Part shown: positions 24,262 through 37,959 of the stretch, piece after piece
Position numbering within the stretch: the first letter of the stretch is position 1
How the letters are laid out: every line of letters begins with the position of its first letter
Assembly: GCA_016987375.1 (NCBI GenBank)
Contig: PJRA01000555.1
Coordinates: 173,895-237,894 of the forward strand
DNA from: Brachionus koreanus
Lineage: Eukaryota > Rotifera > Eurotatoria > Ploima > Brachionidae
Direction: 5' to 3'
Length of the DNA stretch: 64,000 nucleotides
Notes under the pieces: generated by a model
Database searches by the model: none
Told to the model about the DNA's origin: nothing
Seen by the model: the letters and a program-made list of their open reading frames with translations, nothing else
Made by a program: the position numbers and the translations under genes

Positions 24262-24973
24262 TCAATTTAGTGCCAAAAAATTCATTTTTTGTCTATTTAC
24301 ATAAAAAAAAAACTTTTGTTTAATTAAAGCTTTTTTTGACTTTGCTTTTCTACTAGGCTTAGATTTTGGCTCAATAGCATCTTGTATATATCTGTTAGGT
24401 ATTTCAGTCAAGCGTTGATTAACAGCCAAAGCGATTACATGATAACAATTATAGTTTTTAAGAAAAAAACAACAATTACATTTACTATTACCCCATTCAC
24501 CGAGGTCCAACTTAACCACATGAACATTACTATTTGTTTCAACTAGCATATCGAAATCCAAATTCTTCTAATTCTTCCCAAATTCTAATCCAAAATCTTT
24601 ACTTGGTTGATTTTGTGAATGATCATGATTTACATTAATCGGTACCCATAATGAAACGCTTTCATCCTCATCATCAAATTCAAAACTCAAATTCTTGTTT
24701 CATTTCATAAATGAATTTAGTTCTTGTTCTCTTTCCATTTTTGTTTATTGCCTCGATGTCCTCGCCAACAGAGTCCATTTCAACTGAGGGCGGATTTATT
24801 TGAACAGACACGATCTCGTCTTGGTTCGTTAAAGAATCTTTTGCTTGTTCGTTTCTTTCTTTAACAAATTCATTTAATCGCTTTATTAAGTCCGCTTTTT
24901 TTTCCTGGTAGCTTATGTTAAACTCTTTACACTTTGATTGTAAATCTACAATTTTCCAATCAGAATTGAACAT
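24262..24973 (-). pseudogene. SAP-domain plus SWIM-zinc-finger transposase relic
   Basis: Minus strand. From the ATG at 24973, MFNSDWKIVDLQSKCKEF then NISYQEKKADLIKRLNEF is a SAP DNA-binding helix-turn-helix. A linker ends in a stop at 24680. A second frame (ESVSLWVPINVNHDH) overlaps it. Then, from about 24561, KLDLGEWGNSKCNCCFFLKN and YNCYHVIALAV form a SWIM zinc finger (C-x-C ... C-x-H), followed by a basic tail KPSRKAKSKKALIKQ. SWIM fingers and such tails are common in MULE-type transposases, whose catalytic core is missing here. The two domains are in different frames, so either an unseen splice joins them or the gene is broken; I favour a relic. Confidence 0.5.
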
Positions 24974-25084
24974 TTTTGGCAATCAAATACAAGATTAAAC
25001 ATCAAAAGAATTAAATAAGAATAACGTTTTTATTATTTTTAACATAATTTGACACTAATTTAAAAATCAATTATTGAAGTTCTA

Positions 25085-25215
25085 ATAAAATTTAAAAGCA
25101 GGTTCTCACATCTGATCCTTTTGGATTAGTAAAATATTTCTAGTATAATTAATCAGTTTTGTCGCTCTTTTTTGTACTGAGTCCAAGTTTCTATCAGAAC
25201 ATTTCAAATAGATTA
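25085..25215 (-). mobile_element. LINE C-terminal scrap
   Basis: Minus strand LKCSDRNLDSVQKRATKLI followed by NYTRNILLIQK, the region before the C-terminus of CR1/jockey-like ORF2. It resembles the 32040 copy (NELEKVQRRAT). Confidence 0.55.
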
Positions 25216-26529
25216 ATTTGCATTTTTCTTAGTTTCATTTTTTTATTCAATTAGGGGAACGAAGTTCTAATGATCCTTTAAGTCATATGCATACTCAAGA
25301 CAGATACAGTTGAAGCTACCCAGTCAAGCAAAAAGCGATGTCTTCATGTATGTTTCATATATGAATCATCTCATTTTTTTTGGATTAAAACCACAAAATT
25401 CTCATCATATTCTTTCACAATATTTAGGAATAATCAAATCATGAAAAACTTTCATCTCTGCTTCATTATTGAATCATTTCGTTAATTATAAATGGAATTT
25501 TTTAGATTAATGCCAAAAAAAAAGCGATAACTTGATTTTGATATTTTATTGGCAATTTGAAAATTTGTTGGCTAGAAGGTTTAGCGTTTGACTTTCCTTT
25601 TTGTATAATTGATTTTCTTAACATGCAATCCCTCTTTTTTTCCGTTATTGTAGTTTGATCATGAGAAAAATTTTCTTTTTAAACAGCCATTTAAAAAACA
25701 AACATAATTAGAAGAACTGAATGCTTTTGTCTACAATACACAAAAAGCTGTGAAATCCCATCATTAACCCAGTCATCGCTCTTAAATTTCCCGATTTAAG
25801 ATTTATATTTATCGGTATGGAAACTGCCTTCAGGTTTAAACTTCTCAATAATGTGAATAACTCGTTCGATGCAGTGGTGAGCCTCTGGTATTCACAGTCA
25901 AAAACAAACATTTTTTTTCTCGTTTTTTTTTCAATTTTTTCTACAATATTTTAAACTGAGATTAACAATTGGAACAATACTATGACTGTGACAATTCTAG
26001 AATGATATTGCAATTTATAAACTTTTTTTTTAATTTTTCTAACAAAATTTTTTGATAAATTATTTCAAAAAAATTATTTGCCCAATAATTCTGCAGAATA
26101 TGAGTTGCGGAATTCGTCTTTTCGAATCTCCACTTCCGCACTTAGGAACAACCAATTTTAAAATTAAGTCTTATTTTTTTGACAAATCATGACAAAGATA
26201 TAAAAATATTCTTTTATAGTAATATAAAATTTTATTTAATAAAATAACAATTTCATCGATTTTGTTTGATGAAATATTCTAATTTTCAGCGTAGAATTAC
26301 GATGAAATGGTTCCTATCTCATTAATGATTCATCTATCAATTTTCATCAATTAATCATCGTTTATTTTGTGACTTGGTATCAATGTAATCATTCATAAAA
26401 ATTTTGAATATTGTTAAAATTAACTAAGTTATTTCAATAAGAGAAAAACAACTTTATTTAATTATTATAAGTATTTATAAGGGCAAACACATGTTAAACT
26501 ATTAGAATTCTTGATTTAATTGTCTCAAA

Positions 26530-26960
26530 TACTTAAACAATTACTGTAACGGTTTTCGTCACAAAAGCATGAGAGCATTGTTCTAAAGTGGGATTAAATC
26601 TTTCTGTTATACCATTTCTGATGGATATCCAGCAGTTAATGTAACTTTTTTCATTAATTCAGATTGGAAGTTTGTTCCCTGATTTGTAAAAATGGTTTGA
26701 ACTTTCAAGATTAGACCAGATCTCAACCCAATCGTGAACTTATGGTCATACATGAATAACAAAAAAGTAAACACTAATGTAAACTTGAGCATTTAAAAAA
26801 GGTTTTACATAAAGATGACAAATAAAAAATCCTTCTATTATTTTTTCCACTTATAATATACTTTGTTTAGCTGGGCATAACTATTGGATTGAGCCAAGAA
26901 CGAACCCTTGTGGTACTTCGCTTGTAAATACCTCCAATTTACCTAGAATGAAATGTCATT
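26530..26960 (-). mobile_element. Mixed retroelement scraps (integrase piece and RT motif)
   Basis: Minus strand about 26720-26640 reads TIFTNQGTNFQSELM, the DxG-TxF integrase core region of Ty3/gypsy-type elements (D replaced by N); shifted frames give TERFNPTLEQ. About 26945-26890 reads FTSEVPQGFVLGSI, the GVPQGSVLGP motif of LINE reverse transcriptases. Both are short and broken. Confidence 0.45.
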
Positions 26961-27264
26961 TTGAATCTATTATGAGCGTGATCACTTGTTGTTTCACATA
27001 CAGTTCTTCAGTTGAAATATATAACAATGAAAATGTATTTGATATGAAACAAACTGACATTTAACGACTGGGACTCATGTTAATGAGACCCAGACATTTT
27101 AATTTTTTTATTCTTTAATTTACTTCAAATTAAAAATTTTTTTAAAAAAGATTTTATTAAAACTTAAATTAGAAAAATTGGCATTTAAAATTACAAATAA
27201 GTAACATAAAATAGAAACAATATACTAACATAAATATATACAAATAAGACAAAATTAAAATTTT

Positions 27265-30220
27265 TTAGTCTGAGAAAAAATCAGAGGCATAACATGGAGG
27301 AGGTTCCAAGCCTGAACTTAGCGTTATTTGTACATTTCGATTAAAACTAAATGCTGGATAATAAACTCCATTTGGAATATTTTTAAAAGCAATTTCACCA
27401 TGAGGTTCATCGTTTACAAAATAAGAAATAGTATGACTGTGCAAGTCTAAGAGAACACCAACGACACATCCTTGTTGAATGCCGTTGTCAATTCGGTTAA
27501 AATGTTTGCCATTGTGCATGAACCAGCTTCTTTTCGAGTCAATGTACATGCACCAAGATTTAGAATCCTTGCCAAGCATATGATCTTTGCCACAGTCAAA
27601 TCTGGCCACTCCAAAAGAAGGGTCGGGCTGGTTTTCATACCGGTCAATGGTCACTTCCCAGTAATGAACTCCTTTAGAAAAGCCAACTGAGCCCAAAACA
27701 ACCCGATCTTCAAAATTCCTATTTGTAGCAGTCAAATAATTGTTGGAAAAAAGCATATCGCTATGCGATGTTTTTGAATTAAATGTAAACCAAAGAGTTG
27801 GTGTAGCTGGAATTGATATTACTTTGCTAAACTCACTTGAACCTGCTGGATTAAATGCTCTCACTCTAGCATTGTAAATACAATTTGGTATGAGACCACT
27901 TATTTGACAAATAGAATCTTGGCCTCTGTATACTTCTTTAAATTCGCTCTCATTAGTGCCATCATCCAACTCTAGTATAAATCCCTGAGTGTTATTTTTG
28001 CTTCCCAATTGCTTCCATGATAAAATAACTGATGATTCGTTGACCGAATTTATGCATTCTTCTGCCATAAAAATTGGCGTCTCGGGTACTCTTAGCTGTT
28101 TGTAGTTCAATTTCTTGATCTCTTTTAGTATAATGTCTGAATTTAACTTGAAATCAAAGTCAAGATCAATTATTTTATGGTCCATGTCTTCCTGATATTT
28201 GCTATCTATGTCTGATATGCGTTCTATCATGTGCTCACTAATGTGAAGAAACGATGAAGCGTCTTGTTCTTTTAGTGTTTCTACACAAAATTGTAAAAGA
28301 CCAGTGGTCTTTTGAATTTTGGTTGACACAGCTGTTATTTGTTCTTTAATTGACTTTAATTTGTTTGTCTTTTCTATTTCTATGTAATCGATGAGTTCTT
28401 TTTTCTTCAGCTCTAATTGTCGAACCATTTCATTTATTTCACTGATCAAAACATTTGTATATTCGCAAGAGTTTTCCTATAAAAAAATGAAACAATTAAA
28501 AAAAGTGTTTTTTAAGTCTAACAAAAGTATTATTCAAATTTTAAAAATTTCAAAATTTTTGGTAAAAATTTTTTTCACAATAAAAAAAAACAAAGAAACA
28601 TCATTAAATTAACTGCTTTATTTTTCATTTTATTTTATGTGTTAACAATAAAAATACTACTAAGATTAGATTCAAGAATTTTTTTTGATCCCTGTTTTAA
28701 AATAAAATTGAAACTCGAAATTGAAAACAGCTATTTTATTTGATTTATTAGCTTTTAAAAATGGCAAAGTAAAATTTTTGATTAAATTTCATTATTGAAA
28801 AATGATCAAAACATTCTAAATGTACAATTAAATTCTTGTAACATTTCAAATCAGTATTTTTGAATTGTAGAAAAAAAATTGCATTTTCTAGAAAAATATT
28901 AAAAATTTTACTTTGCCTTAAAAAAAATCACTTTGATTTTAATGCTTAAATTAAATTTCAATTAATTTCCAAAAAAAAAGGTAACATAAATTTGAAAGTG
29001 ACAAGACAAACAAATTAAATTTTTATTTGTATCATGTTGGTATCCAAAGTACAAATTCAAAAAAAAATTTCTGCCTTATTCTGTCCAATTATGCTAAAAT
29101 ACACAAAAAAATTCTTATTTTTTTTCATCAAAAAAGGATGTTTAAATAAGTCAAAATTTTTTTTTCATATTAGTTAAAATTTTAAATAAAAAAAATGAAT
29201 CTTACTTCGATTAGGTCGGGTAGAGCTTTAAGCTTAGTCATGTGTTCAGTAGAAGCTTTTGCCTTTTCAGAAAGGCTTTGCAATTTTTTAGATAACTGAG
29301 CCTTTAAAAAAATTTTTATTAAAACAAAAAATTAGAAAAAAAACTAGTGTTACTTTTTGCGATTTGCAGTATTGATTTAGAGGCATTATTTGATGATTCA
29401 AATGAATACTTTCAGTAATACATAAATTACAACAATTGCATTTACATAAAAGACAGTAATAATTGACTAGTTCATTTTGATGGTCACTGCACTTAGACTC
29501 TTTGCTTCTATTTTTGAATTTGGTCAATTCTCTTCCTTGCTTTGGATCTATTAGATTATGTTTTTGTAAAGGTCCACGCATAGGATGGAATGAGTCGCGA
29601 CATTCATCGCAATAAAATATCTCACACTGTTCACACATTGAAGCTGCGTCTTTTTCGTCCTGTGCACACATTTGACACTTAGTGCTTAATTGTCTTGAGT
29701 CCAAATAGCGTTCAACAATGTTTTCAAGACACGTGTTTTTGGTTAGACTATCTACCCCAGTTACATCCATATAGATCATTCGATTGCACTGTGGACATGG
29801 AAGATACGTAGAATAAAGAGAACATGTTGGTAGAAGTGGTGGTTTTGGTAGTTGTGGAGGTGAATATTGTGAAACATAACTACTTCTGCTATAAGTAGAG
29901 CTGGCTGATGTGTTATTTTGTGAATTTATCATTACCCCACTGTCCGTCTCACTGAAAATACTCAATTTGTCCAAGTCTGATATGATCGATGAACCAATAT
30001 CCGTTATGCTCAGATTGTCAATATTATTTGAAGATGCAGAGGAAATACTAGATTTTGGACTGTACGATTTTGTAATCAACTTTTCTCCCATTGATTGATT
30101 TGTGTTGAATTTTTCTTGTAAATTTACGGCACATGCGTAGCACAGTGAATGAAAACAAGGTAGCAAGACAGGATTTGAATAAAAATTGTGACAATGAGCG
30201 CATTTGAGTTCGTCTTCCAT
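27265..30220 (-). CDS. TRIM9: TRIM9/TRIM67-type tripartite motif E3 ubiquitin ligase
   Basis: Cytosolic RING E3 of the class I (C-I) TRIM group; in animals TRIM9 works in neurons, in axon guidance and vesicle fusion downstream of netrin signalling. Exons 30220-29354, 29301-29206 and 28476-27265 join in frame to 724 aa (human about 710). Order: RING CAHCHNFYSNPVLLPCFHSL at 7-30, completed by LPCPQC near 140 after a Ser-rich insert, as in TRIM9; B-box 1 (CQMCAQDEKDAASMCEQC); B-box 2 (KCSDHQNELVNYYCLLC); coiled coil AQLSKKLQSLSEKAKAS through KIQKTTGLLQFCVETLKEQD; COS box; FN3 (SVILSWKQ to YNARVRAFNPAGSSEFSK); B30.2/SPRY (RVVLGSVGFSKGVHYWEVTI, YVNDEPHGEIAFKNI analogue). A splice acceptor 27 nt before the ATG implies an upstream 5' exon or trans-splicing. 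Looks intact. Confidence 0.95.
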
Positions 30221-30299
30221 TATAGTTTTACTATCTATGTCATAAATCTAAAATGAACAAAGAAAAAAAATTTTAAATGAATGGCTAATTTTAATTGAT

Positions 30300-32030
30300 T
30301 ATCATTTTGACCAGATGTGCTTTTTTAGAAATAAAAATTTCACTTAAGCGTTACTAAGTTAATCGAATTCAACCTAGCAATTAAAAATCTAGAGTTTAAT
30401 TGAAATTTGTTTTTGAGAGACATGTGCCTATAGAAAATAAAAAAATAATCAACATTTCGTTGGGATTAATCATTTCTATTCATTAAGAACAAACAATATC
30501 ATCAAATTAGTTCACTAGTTTTGTAAACTTGGCATTTTTTTTTCGTCTTAAAAAATGCTTTAATTCTAAATTTTAAATTAAATAAAAAATGTAATGTAAA
30601 CACTGGGGTTTTATTTTATTAATTTGTTTCTAAATGATTTAAGGATAAAATTGTCAGTTTATCTTAAAATTGTTTGCAAGCTGCCCAAAAGCATGAAAAT
30701 GAAAATAGAGAAAAACCGTTACTAAATACAACTAAATTCCATAAGAGATTAAATTGTATTGAATTACTAAATCTACATGGAGCAGCGAAAAGTATTTTGT
30801 TGTGAGGTAATGTGCGTCATCTGGTGGATATAATTTGATTAGATCAGAGAATCAGCATGCCCGAATTTACTTGTCGCTAAAAATCAATAAAGTTATGACT
30901 ATTTATTTAGTTTTAATCTGAGATTCATATGGGAAATAAACAAACGAAATAACCCGGTTACGGTTTCAGATTAAGTTTTAAGTACGCGTATTATAATATG
31001 ATTAAATAACACAATCGGATCTATTAATTAATCAACAAAACAAACAATTCAATCAATGGTATTTTTGTGTGTGTATGTGTAAATAAAGGATTTCAGGCAT
31101 TTTGACAATGAGATGAGAGAATTTTTTAATTGATTTTTTATTTTATTTATTAAACAACTCTTCCTTTGTTTTCCTAAAAGTTATTGACCATAAACAGACC
31201 TCTCTTGTGTATAATTAATTTTTTTATCATCAATACTTAGAAATTCAACACAACGCCTATGCTAATTGTTCATTGTTTTAATTATGCTCTTACGTCACCA
31301 CTTACCAAAACCGAAATTAACATCTCAACAATTTATTTTTAGTCCATTTAAACCCCTTTCTTACAAAACTTACTTGGAGACTCTTTTATTTGAAATATAG
31401 CTTGGATTTAAACTACAACAGTTTGGAGTGGAGCTTAGTCCTTCTTTTCAGCCGCATGAGAAAAATACATGGATTTTAGTAATTATGGAAATAACAAAGA
31501 ATATGGTCATATAATACTTACTTATTCGGAATCTAATTTTTAACACATGTAATAATATTCATAATAAAATAACAATTGCTAGAAAGATATTTATTTATTT
31601 AAAAAATAATTTTTGCACTTCCTTTCAGCCACATGATTAATTTTTGGTGTCGCACAATGTTGCAAAATTACAAAAAAGTTAATTTAGCTTTTAAATTTTT
31701 TAAATGTTAGAAAATAAATTTACAATAATTTATCTGGAAAGAATTAAAAACTGTAAATTTTAAGTAAAAAATTTTGAATAAAAATTAGATAGAGAATAAT
31801 AAGAATGAAATTATGAAATTGGTGCTATTTTAAGGAAAAGATATTAACACAAAAGACTGTTTAATATCAGGTCCTAAAAATTCTTAAAATTTAATCCAAA
31901 TTAAATAAAAATTTACAATAATAATAAATGTTTAAAATAGTCTTTTTTTCACATATTCATTTTGATTTAATAATAAAAAATAATAAACTGTCTTCCTTAA
32001 AATAATTTAAATTCTTAAACAAACATTACG
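30300..32030. other. Gene-free stretch upstream of TRIM9
   Basis: No coding exon seen. Contains a short TG repeat near 31063 and patches less AT-biased than the surroundings (30770-31020). A 5' exon or promoter of TRIM9 may lie here or further right. Confidence 0.5.
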
Positions 32031-32450
32031 CTATACTTTTATACAAATCACTTACGCGATTAGCTCTTAGCATCCTTACTGTATAAAAGATATAAACGAA
32101 TTGGAAAAGGTTCAAAGAAGAGCTACATAACTGATAGATTGAATAAAATGGATATGACCAATTTTCAAATGAGAAAAGAAAATATGATCTTAGATCTCAA
32201 AAAGGAACTATTTACAGGAAGAAAATGAAATTTTTTCAAAATTTAATTTCTTGACAGAGTTGTGACAACTTGGAATAAACTAACAACAGATATTGTAAAT
32301 GCACAGAGTTTAAATAGTTTTAAGGCAAAACTGACCGCCTGGATAAGGGATTATTTTTGTTGAAGCGACAGCTACAGTCCTAAAGGGCTCTACTTGAACT
32401 TGTTTATAGTTCAAGTTGCTGTTCAGTTCTACTACCACTACTACTATATA
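32030..32450 (+). mobile_element. CR1/jockey-like LINE 3' end
   Basis: Shifted plus-strand frames give YAISSWHPYCIKDINELEK, then VQRRAT, LDLKKELFTGRK and the family-typical end VVTTWNKLTTDIVNAQSLN then SFKAKLTAWIRDYF. A 3' part rich in CTACTAC repeats follows. It has multiple frameshifts and is dead. Confidence 0.7.
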
Positions 32451-32459
32451 TATTTCAAC

Positions 32460-35400
32460 TTATTTAATATTGTATATTCAATATTAATATAAGGATTTAG
32501 ATAGATTGAACTAAGTAGATTAAATATTGACTACTTCCTACACATAATTACAGACAATATAAAATTAAAGAATTTATTAGCTGATCTTAGGCCTGTTGAG
32601 ATTTGTTATGGTTTGCTTAAGAATTAAATTATTGATATCATATTTGAACACCTAATTCGAATATTAGATGAAATTGATTATTATGATTCTGATTAAACTG
32701 AAAGAAATTTATTTATGAATTTTTTTTATGAAAAGAGCATCAAACGATGAAAAAATTCTTAATAAAATTGTGACCACCTAATTTATCGATTTCAACAATA
32801 GAATTATTATTAATTTTTACTGGATTTGTCTCTTACAAAATGCCTCAGAGGTGTTTGTAAAATCAATGAAATTGTAAAAGTCCAAATACGAAATAATTTT
32901 TTTTTTATAGAAGAAATTATTAAATTCCTAATTTCACAATCTTTATTCAAATAATCCTATTAAAATACATATATGAAAATATTTTCGAATACCAAGCATA
33001 ATCTTTATTGATTTCAATGAAAATTAAGAAAAAAATTTGATAAAAAAATATTCAATAAACAATATCTAATTTTATTACTTTTTTGTTTTAAATAAAATTG
33101 GTTCTAAATAAAATTTTAAAATTAAACTGAAATATAAACTGAATAAATAGTAAATAATTGGCAATAGATAAAAATGGAATTTTTTAAATAGTTTTTCAAT
33201 ACTAATCTACCTGTCTATAGTTGTTGAATATTTCACAGACGCTTAAGAATTTAGATAGAAATAAAAAACCGCTTAAAAATTTACTATTCTATGCGGTGGT
33301 AAAATCAAACGATTAGTTATAATTTGAGCGTGAAGTCTAGGCTATATATAAATTATAACAGATTACTTATTGCCTTGAGTTAAATTCGGCATTTAATAAA
33401 AAAAGATAAGCACCTAGTTGCGTTTTAGTCTAATCTAAAACAGAACCTGATAAGAGGTGAATTTAATTAGGCTCTTTGAAAGGCTAGCTCTCAAATAAAT
33501 CGAGATACGTACTGAGCCCCAGACTATATTCTCAAATTTATTCTTAAAAAAAAATTGATTTTTTTTTGTCTTTAAAACCAAGAAAATAAAAATAATCAAA
33601 AATTAAGAATTTGGGAAAAATTTATTTTTATTGTTCTTGTGCATTCTATTTCCTGTATTTATTACGTTTGTAAACATTTTAGAAAATAATTGCTAAAATT
33701 CCACAAATTGTTTACATTTATGATATTTATCTATTTTGAATAAATTTTTATAACCTTAGCTATTTAATGTCAAATTAATTAGGTTTTATTTTATATTAAC
33801 TTAAATTAAGTTCACTAGTCCGGAAACTGAACAATTCACTAATGCGTTTCCGTTTCGACTTGTGTCCTTAATTTACAATTTAACAATGGTTTATTATGAA
33901 TTATTTTTTTGATTATTGAGTAAGGAAAAAAGAGATTTAGGTTTTTTCTTCTACGTGAAAAAACTAATTTAGATGCGATTACAATCTTATCTTAAAAAAG
34001 ATAGAATTTAATTAAAATATAGCTAAATTATGAATTTGGTCAGCATTATAATTCTATCTTTTTCGTTGTGTGTGCTATTATTGTTAAAAATAAAAAAGGG
34101 AATAAAATTAAACGGATATAATTTTTAAGTATGATATTTCACATTATATTCGGTAATAAAAATTTCTTAAGAGTATTTATCGATTTTCTAAAGAGTATTT
34201 TTAACTGAAAAAAAAACAATTTGAATATAAATTAAGCGAAACTAATTGACTTTTTTTTCCTATTTTAATCCTTGATCTTTAAAATTAATTGATGTTGAGA
34301 TCAAAAAAAAATCATAAATCAATTGACACTGGGGACAGAAAAACTTGCTCCCTTTAAAATATTATGTAATAGATATTTATTGAAGCAAAAAATCACACAA
34401 ATGTTGATTTTAGTAATTTTAAAATATTTAGAAAAAAAAATTTTTTAAATAAACTTTTAGAAAATTTGAATCTAAAAATTTCATTAAAGTCAGTCTTGAA
34501 CAAAAATATTNNNNNNNNNNNNNNNNNNNNNNNNNNNNNNNNNNNNNNNNNNNNNNNNNNNNNNNNNNNNNNNNNNNNNNNNNNNNNNNNNNNNNNNNNN
34601 NNNNNNNNNNNNNNNNNNNNNNNNNNNNNNNNNNNNNNNNNNNNNNNNNNNNNNNNNNNNNNNNNNNNNNNNNNNNNNNNNNNNNNNNNNNNNNNNNNNN
34701 NNNNNNNNNNNNNNNNNNNNNNNNNNNNNNNNNNNNNNNNNNNNNNNNNNNNNNNNNNNNNNNNNNNNNNNNNNNNNNNNNNNNNNNNNNNNNNNNNNNN
34801 NNNNNNNNNNNNNNNNNNNNNNNNNNNNNNNNNNNNNNNNNNNNNNNNNNNNNNNNNNNNNNNNNNNNNNNNNNNNNNNNNNNNNNNNNNNNNNNNNNNN
34901 NNNNNNNNNNNNNNNNNNNNNNNNNNNNNNNNNNNNNAACTGAGTTTATCTTTAATCAAGTAAGGCTGAATTAAATAACTTGCTGATCATCTTGATTAAA
35001 AAAATACTAGAATATTGTTTCGATGATTTATGAGAAAATTTTGAAATGCTAAATCAAACAAAATTTCTTAAACTATCAGAGCATTATTTGACTTTGTCGA
35101 TTAGACCTCTATTAAATTTTTTTTTATTTAAATTATATCTAAAGATTAGCCGAGCTAGTTTATTTGAGAAATTTTTGCCCTTATACATTTAGCTCGAGCT
35201 TATTAACTAACTTAACTTTTGAATGAAAGCTTAATTATCTTTTATAAATAACATAAGTGTTCGATTTTAAAGACATGTCTTTTTTTAACCAACATTGGTT
35301 AAAATTTTTAATCTGAGACATGTATTAAAAGTCGAAAATACACCCATTTTCACATTTTTAAATAAAAAATTCTAACCAGTTCTCTTCATAAAAGTACATA

Positions 35401-37640
35401 TCATAGTTGTGCATTATACTATAACATGTCTTAAAAATCGATTAATTACGTTAACTCAATATATTATTGTGAGTTAAGTATCTTGATTAAATAAATCTAA
35501 TTCTTTAGGGTGATTTTTTTCTTGTCTACCTTTTTGCGCTAGAATAACTGACAGTAAAAGCAACAGAAAAGAGGTCAATCCTCAAGCGTGATCAATCAGT
35601 CTATTTTTGAAAAAGAGTTGAGTGATTGTGAAACAAATTCAATGCTTTTCAACTAATAATTGGTACCTCTTTAGCACAGATTAAAATTAAAGTTAATAGT
35701 CTGATTGTGAATAGAGCGCCTAGCAAGTGGTTCGATGTGAACGACTTTATCTAAGTGGTTCAGTTGAATTTAGCAAAATTTATTAAATTAGAAAAATGCA
35801 TTAATTTAGATAAAAATTTTTTTTTGTATAATTATAAAGAAAAAAATTTGATTTAAAGCTACTTAAACAACATAGCTTAATATCTGATTCTTAAGAGTTT
35901 TTATTTGAATATTTTGTTTGTTTTATTTAAATTAATACTAGTCGAAAATTGGGTGAATTCGGTCATACAATTGAGTAATATTGAACAAACAATAATGTAA
36001 ACTTCTAAATCCTTTGCAAATAACAATAGTTTGATATGAAATGGATTATAGCGCCAACTGAAGAGAAGGAAAACCGAGATTTGCTTATTCTTGTCAAATA
36101 AATCATAGATATATCTCTTAGTTTATAAAACTTGTCATTTTCAATTTGAACAAATCTTTGATCACTTAACCAAGAATCACTCTTCCTTGTTTGTTTTGTT
36201 TATCAAATATTTATATCCAGAACAATTAGAGATTTCATATTAAACAAAATAAAAATAAAAGACGGCTATTTTATTCATTGATAATAATGCTTTATTAATT
36301 ACTGTAATATTTGAGCATCGATTTACACGCTTAATGGTTTAAATGTGCGTCCATGAATCGCTATGTTTGAACTAAATTCGAATGACATATAATCCCATGT
36401 GGTATTTTAACTCAGCGTCCATTATAAATCATTCTTGACATTTAAATAAGCGATTATTTCAGAGCATTAGATTTAAAAACATGCGCTCAGAAAAAAGAAG
36501 CTCGCAAGCTAACTTAATGGCTATTTGCAAGCTTAATAGAATTAAAGACCACTTTTAAAAACTAAGTTTACGATCACACCAGCTAAAAGCAAGACCATTT
36601 CATTTAAAAATAACAATGAGATATTTTTCCCCAATTCAAAAATAAACAAGGCCTTTTTGAATGAAAAAAAAATATCAAAAAGTCTGCGTAATTTTAGATA
36701 TTAACCAAAAATTGAAGTAATTAAAGTTAAGTAATCATTTGTAGAGTAAGGATATTGATTTTTTTTTAATTTATTGTTTTTTCTTGTTAGTATTGGTTTG
36801 AATAAAAAAAATTCACTTGCCTTCAATAGATGCAAACAATTTCTCCTTACAAAAATTTTAATAACCAAGATCAATGAGACATTGATGAATTAACACTAAA
36901 GGAAATTTTGGATACCAGAAGATTCGTATCATATTTGAAAATTTAAAATAAATATTTTGGTATTTTTATTTAGCATTTTAAATAGACTTTTATTTTCAAA
37001 AAGAAAGATTTTGTTTATCAGTATAAATTCTAATTTCACAAAAAAATTTTCTTTTATTAAATTAACTGTGAACTCGTGAATATTACAACGTGTATAGATT
37101 AAAAAAAAGTAGACATTGATTTTTAAATATAAAATTTTAACTCTTCCCTCTTAAATTATTTTTTAATTTTTTTTCAAAATTTATCTAAAACTTTCACCAG
37201 ACCAACTAATTGAACATTAAGTCAATTTTATCATCCTTTTATTAGAAATAACATTCTTTTATTCTTTTTTATTAATAAAATTTTAAATAGTAATTAGGTG
37301 TGAATAAAGGCTTAAGCAATACGGACCAACATCCTCCCACAAATTATATTTTTAGGAATGAATAAAAAATAGTTTTCAATAACCGTAGTAGCACATTTAG
37401 AAGAATTAAACAGAACTAAAATAACCATAACTGATTAGAATGAAATTTCTTACGAAATACTTAATTACTCTTACCCGCAATAACTTCTAATATATCTGCT
37501 AATAATAACTTAAGGGAACATTCTACTAGTCTTAATAATTTTCTAATTAAATATTCTTAATTCATCTAATTTTGTGCGAGAAATTTTTTTTTTAAATATT
37601 TATGACTTATTAAAAAGTATAAAAATGTTTCTTTTTGCTT
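32460..37640. other. Gene-free AT-rich region
   Basis: Apart from the N run at 34511-34937 nothing codes. Patches near 33270-33530 and 35530-35760 are less AT-rich and carry no open frame; they could be regulatory or untranslated sequence. Confidence 0.5.
34511..34937. other. Assembly gap (N run)
   Basis: 427 N bases in noncoding sequence; flanking open frames are artefacts. Confidence 0.99.
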
Positions 37641-37653
37641 TTTATATTTATAG

Positions 37654-37730
37654 CTTAACACTAGAAGCACGGAAATTTATTCTAACTAGAAGCACTGAAA
37701 GAAGTCAAATGAGTTTTTTGAGATTTTTAG
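37654..37730. mobile_element. piggyBac-like terminus
   Basis: TTAA is followed directly by CACTAGAAGCACGG, and CTAGAAGCACTGAAA recurs about 25 bp on. TTAA targeting and a C-A-C-T-A-G start suggest a piggyBac-type end. CACTAGAAGC also occurs at 2791 next to the Cys-rich tail fragment. No opposite end was found. Confidence 0.3.
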
Positions 37731-37959
37731 ACAAATAAATATATATTTTATTACGAAAATTTTTTTAAATTATAAAAAAAATGAAAATTAAATATGAATC
37801 ATTAGCTCGATACAGATAAACAAATAAATATTTTTTGCAAATGATCTGGCTACTTGTTTTTTTTTTTTAAATAAGTTGATAAATCTTGAAAACATGGTTG
37901 ATAAGTACCTAAAAGAAGGTGAAAAATGGCTTTTTAAATGAAAAATGAAAATTTTTTTC

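Noticed and set aside
25708..25911. 67-codon minus-strand frame (EYQRLTTASNELFTLLRS)
   Set aside because: Protein-like in places, but no splice context, family match or neighbour; not enough to call a gene.
27447..27690. Frames overlapping the TRIM9 SPRY exon on both strands
   Set aside because: Alternative-frame shadows of the SPRY coding sequence.
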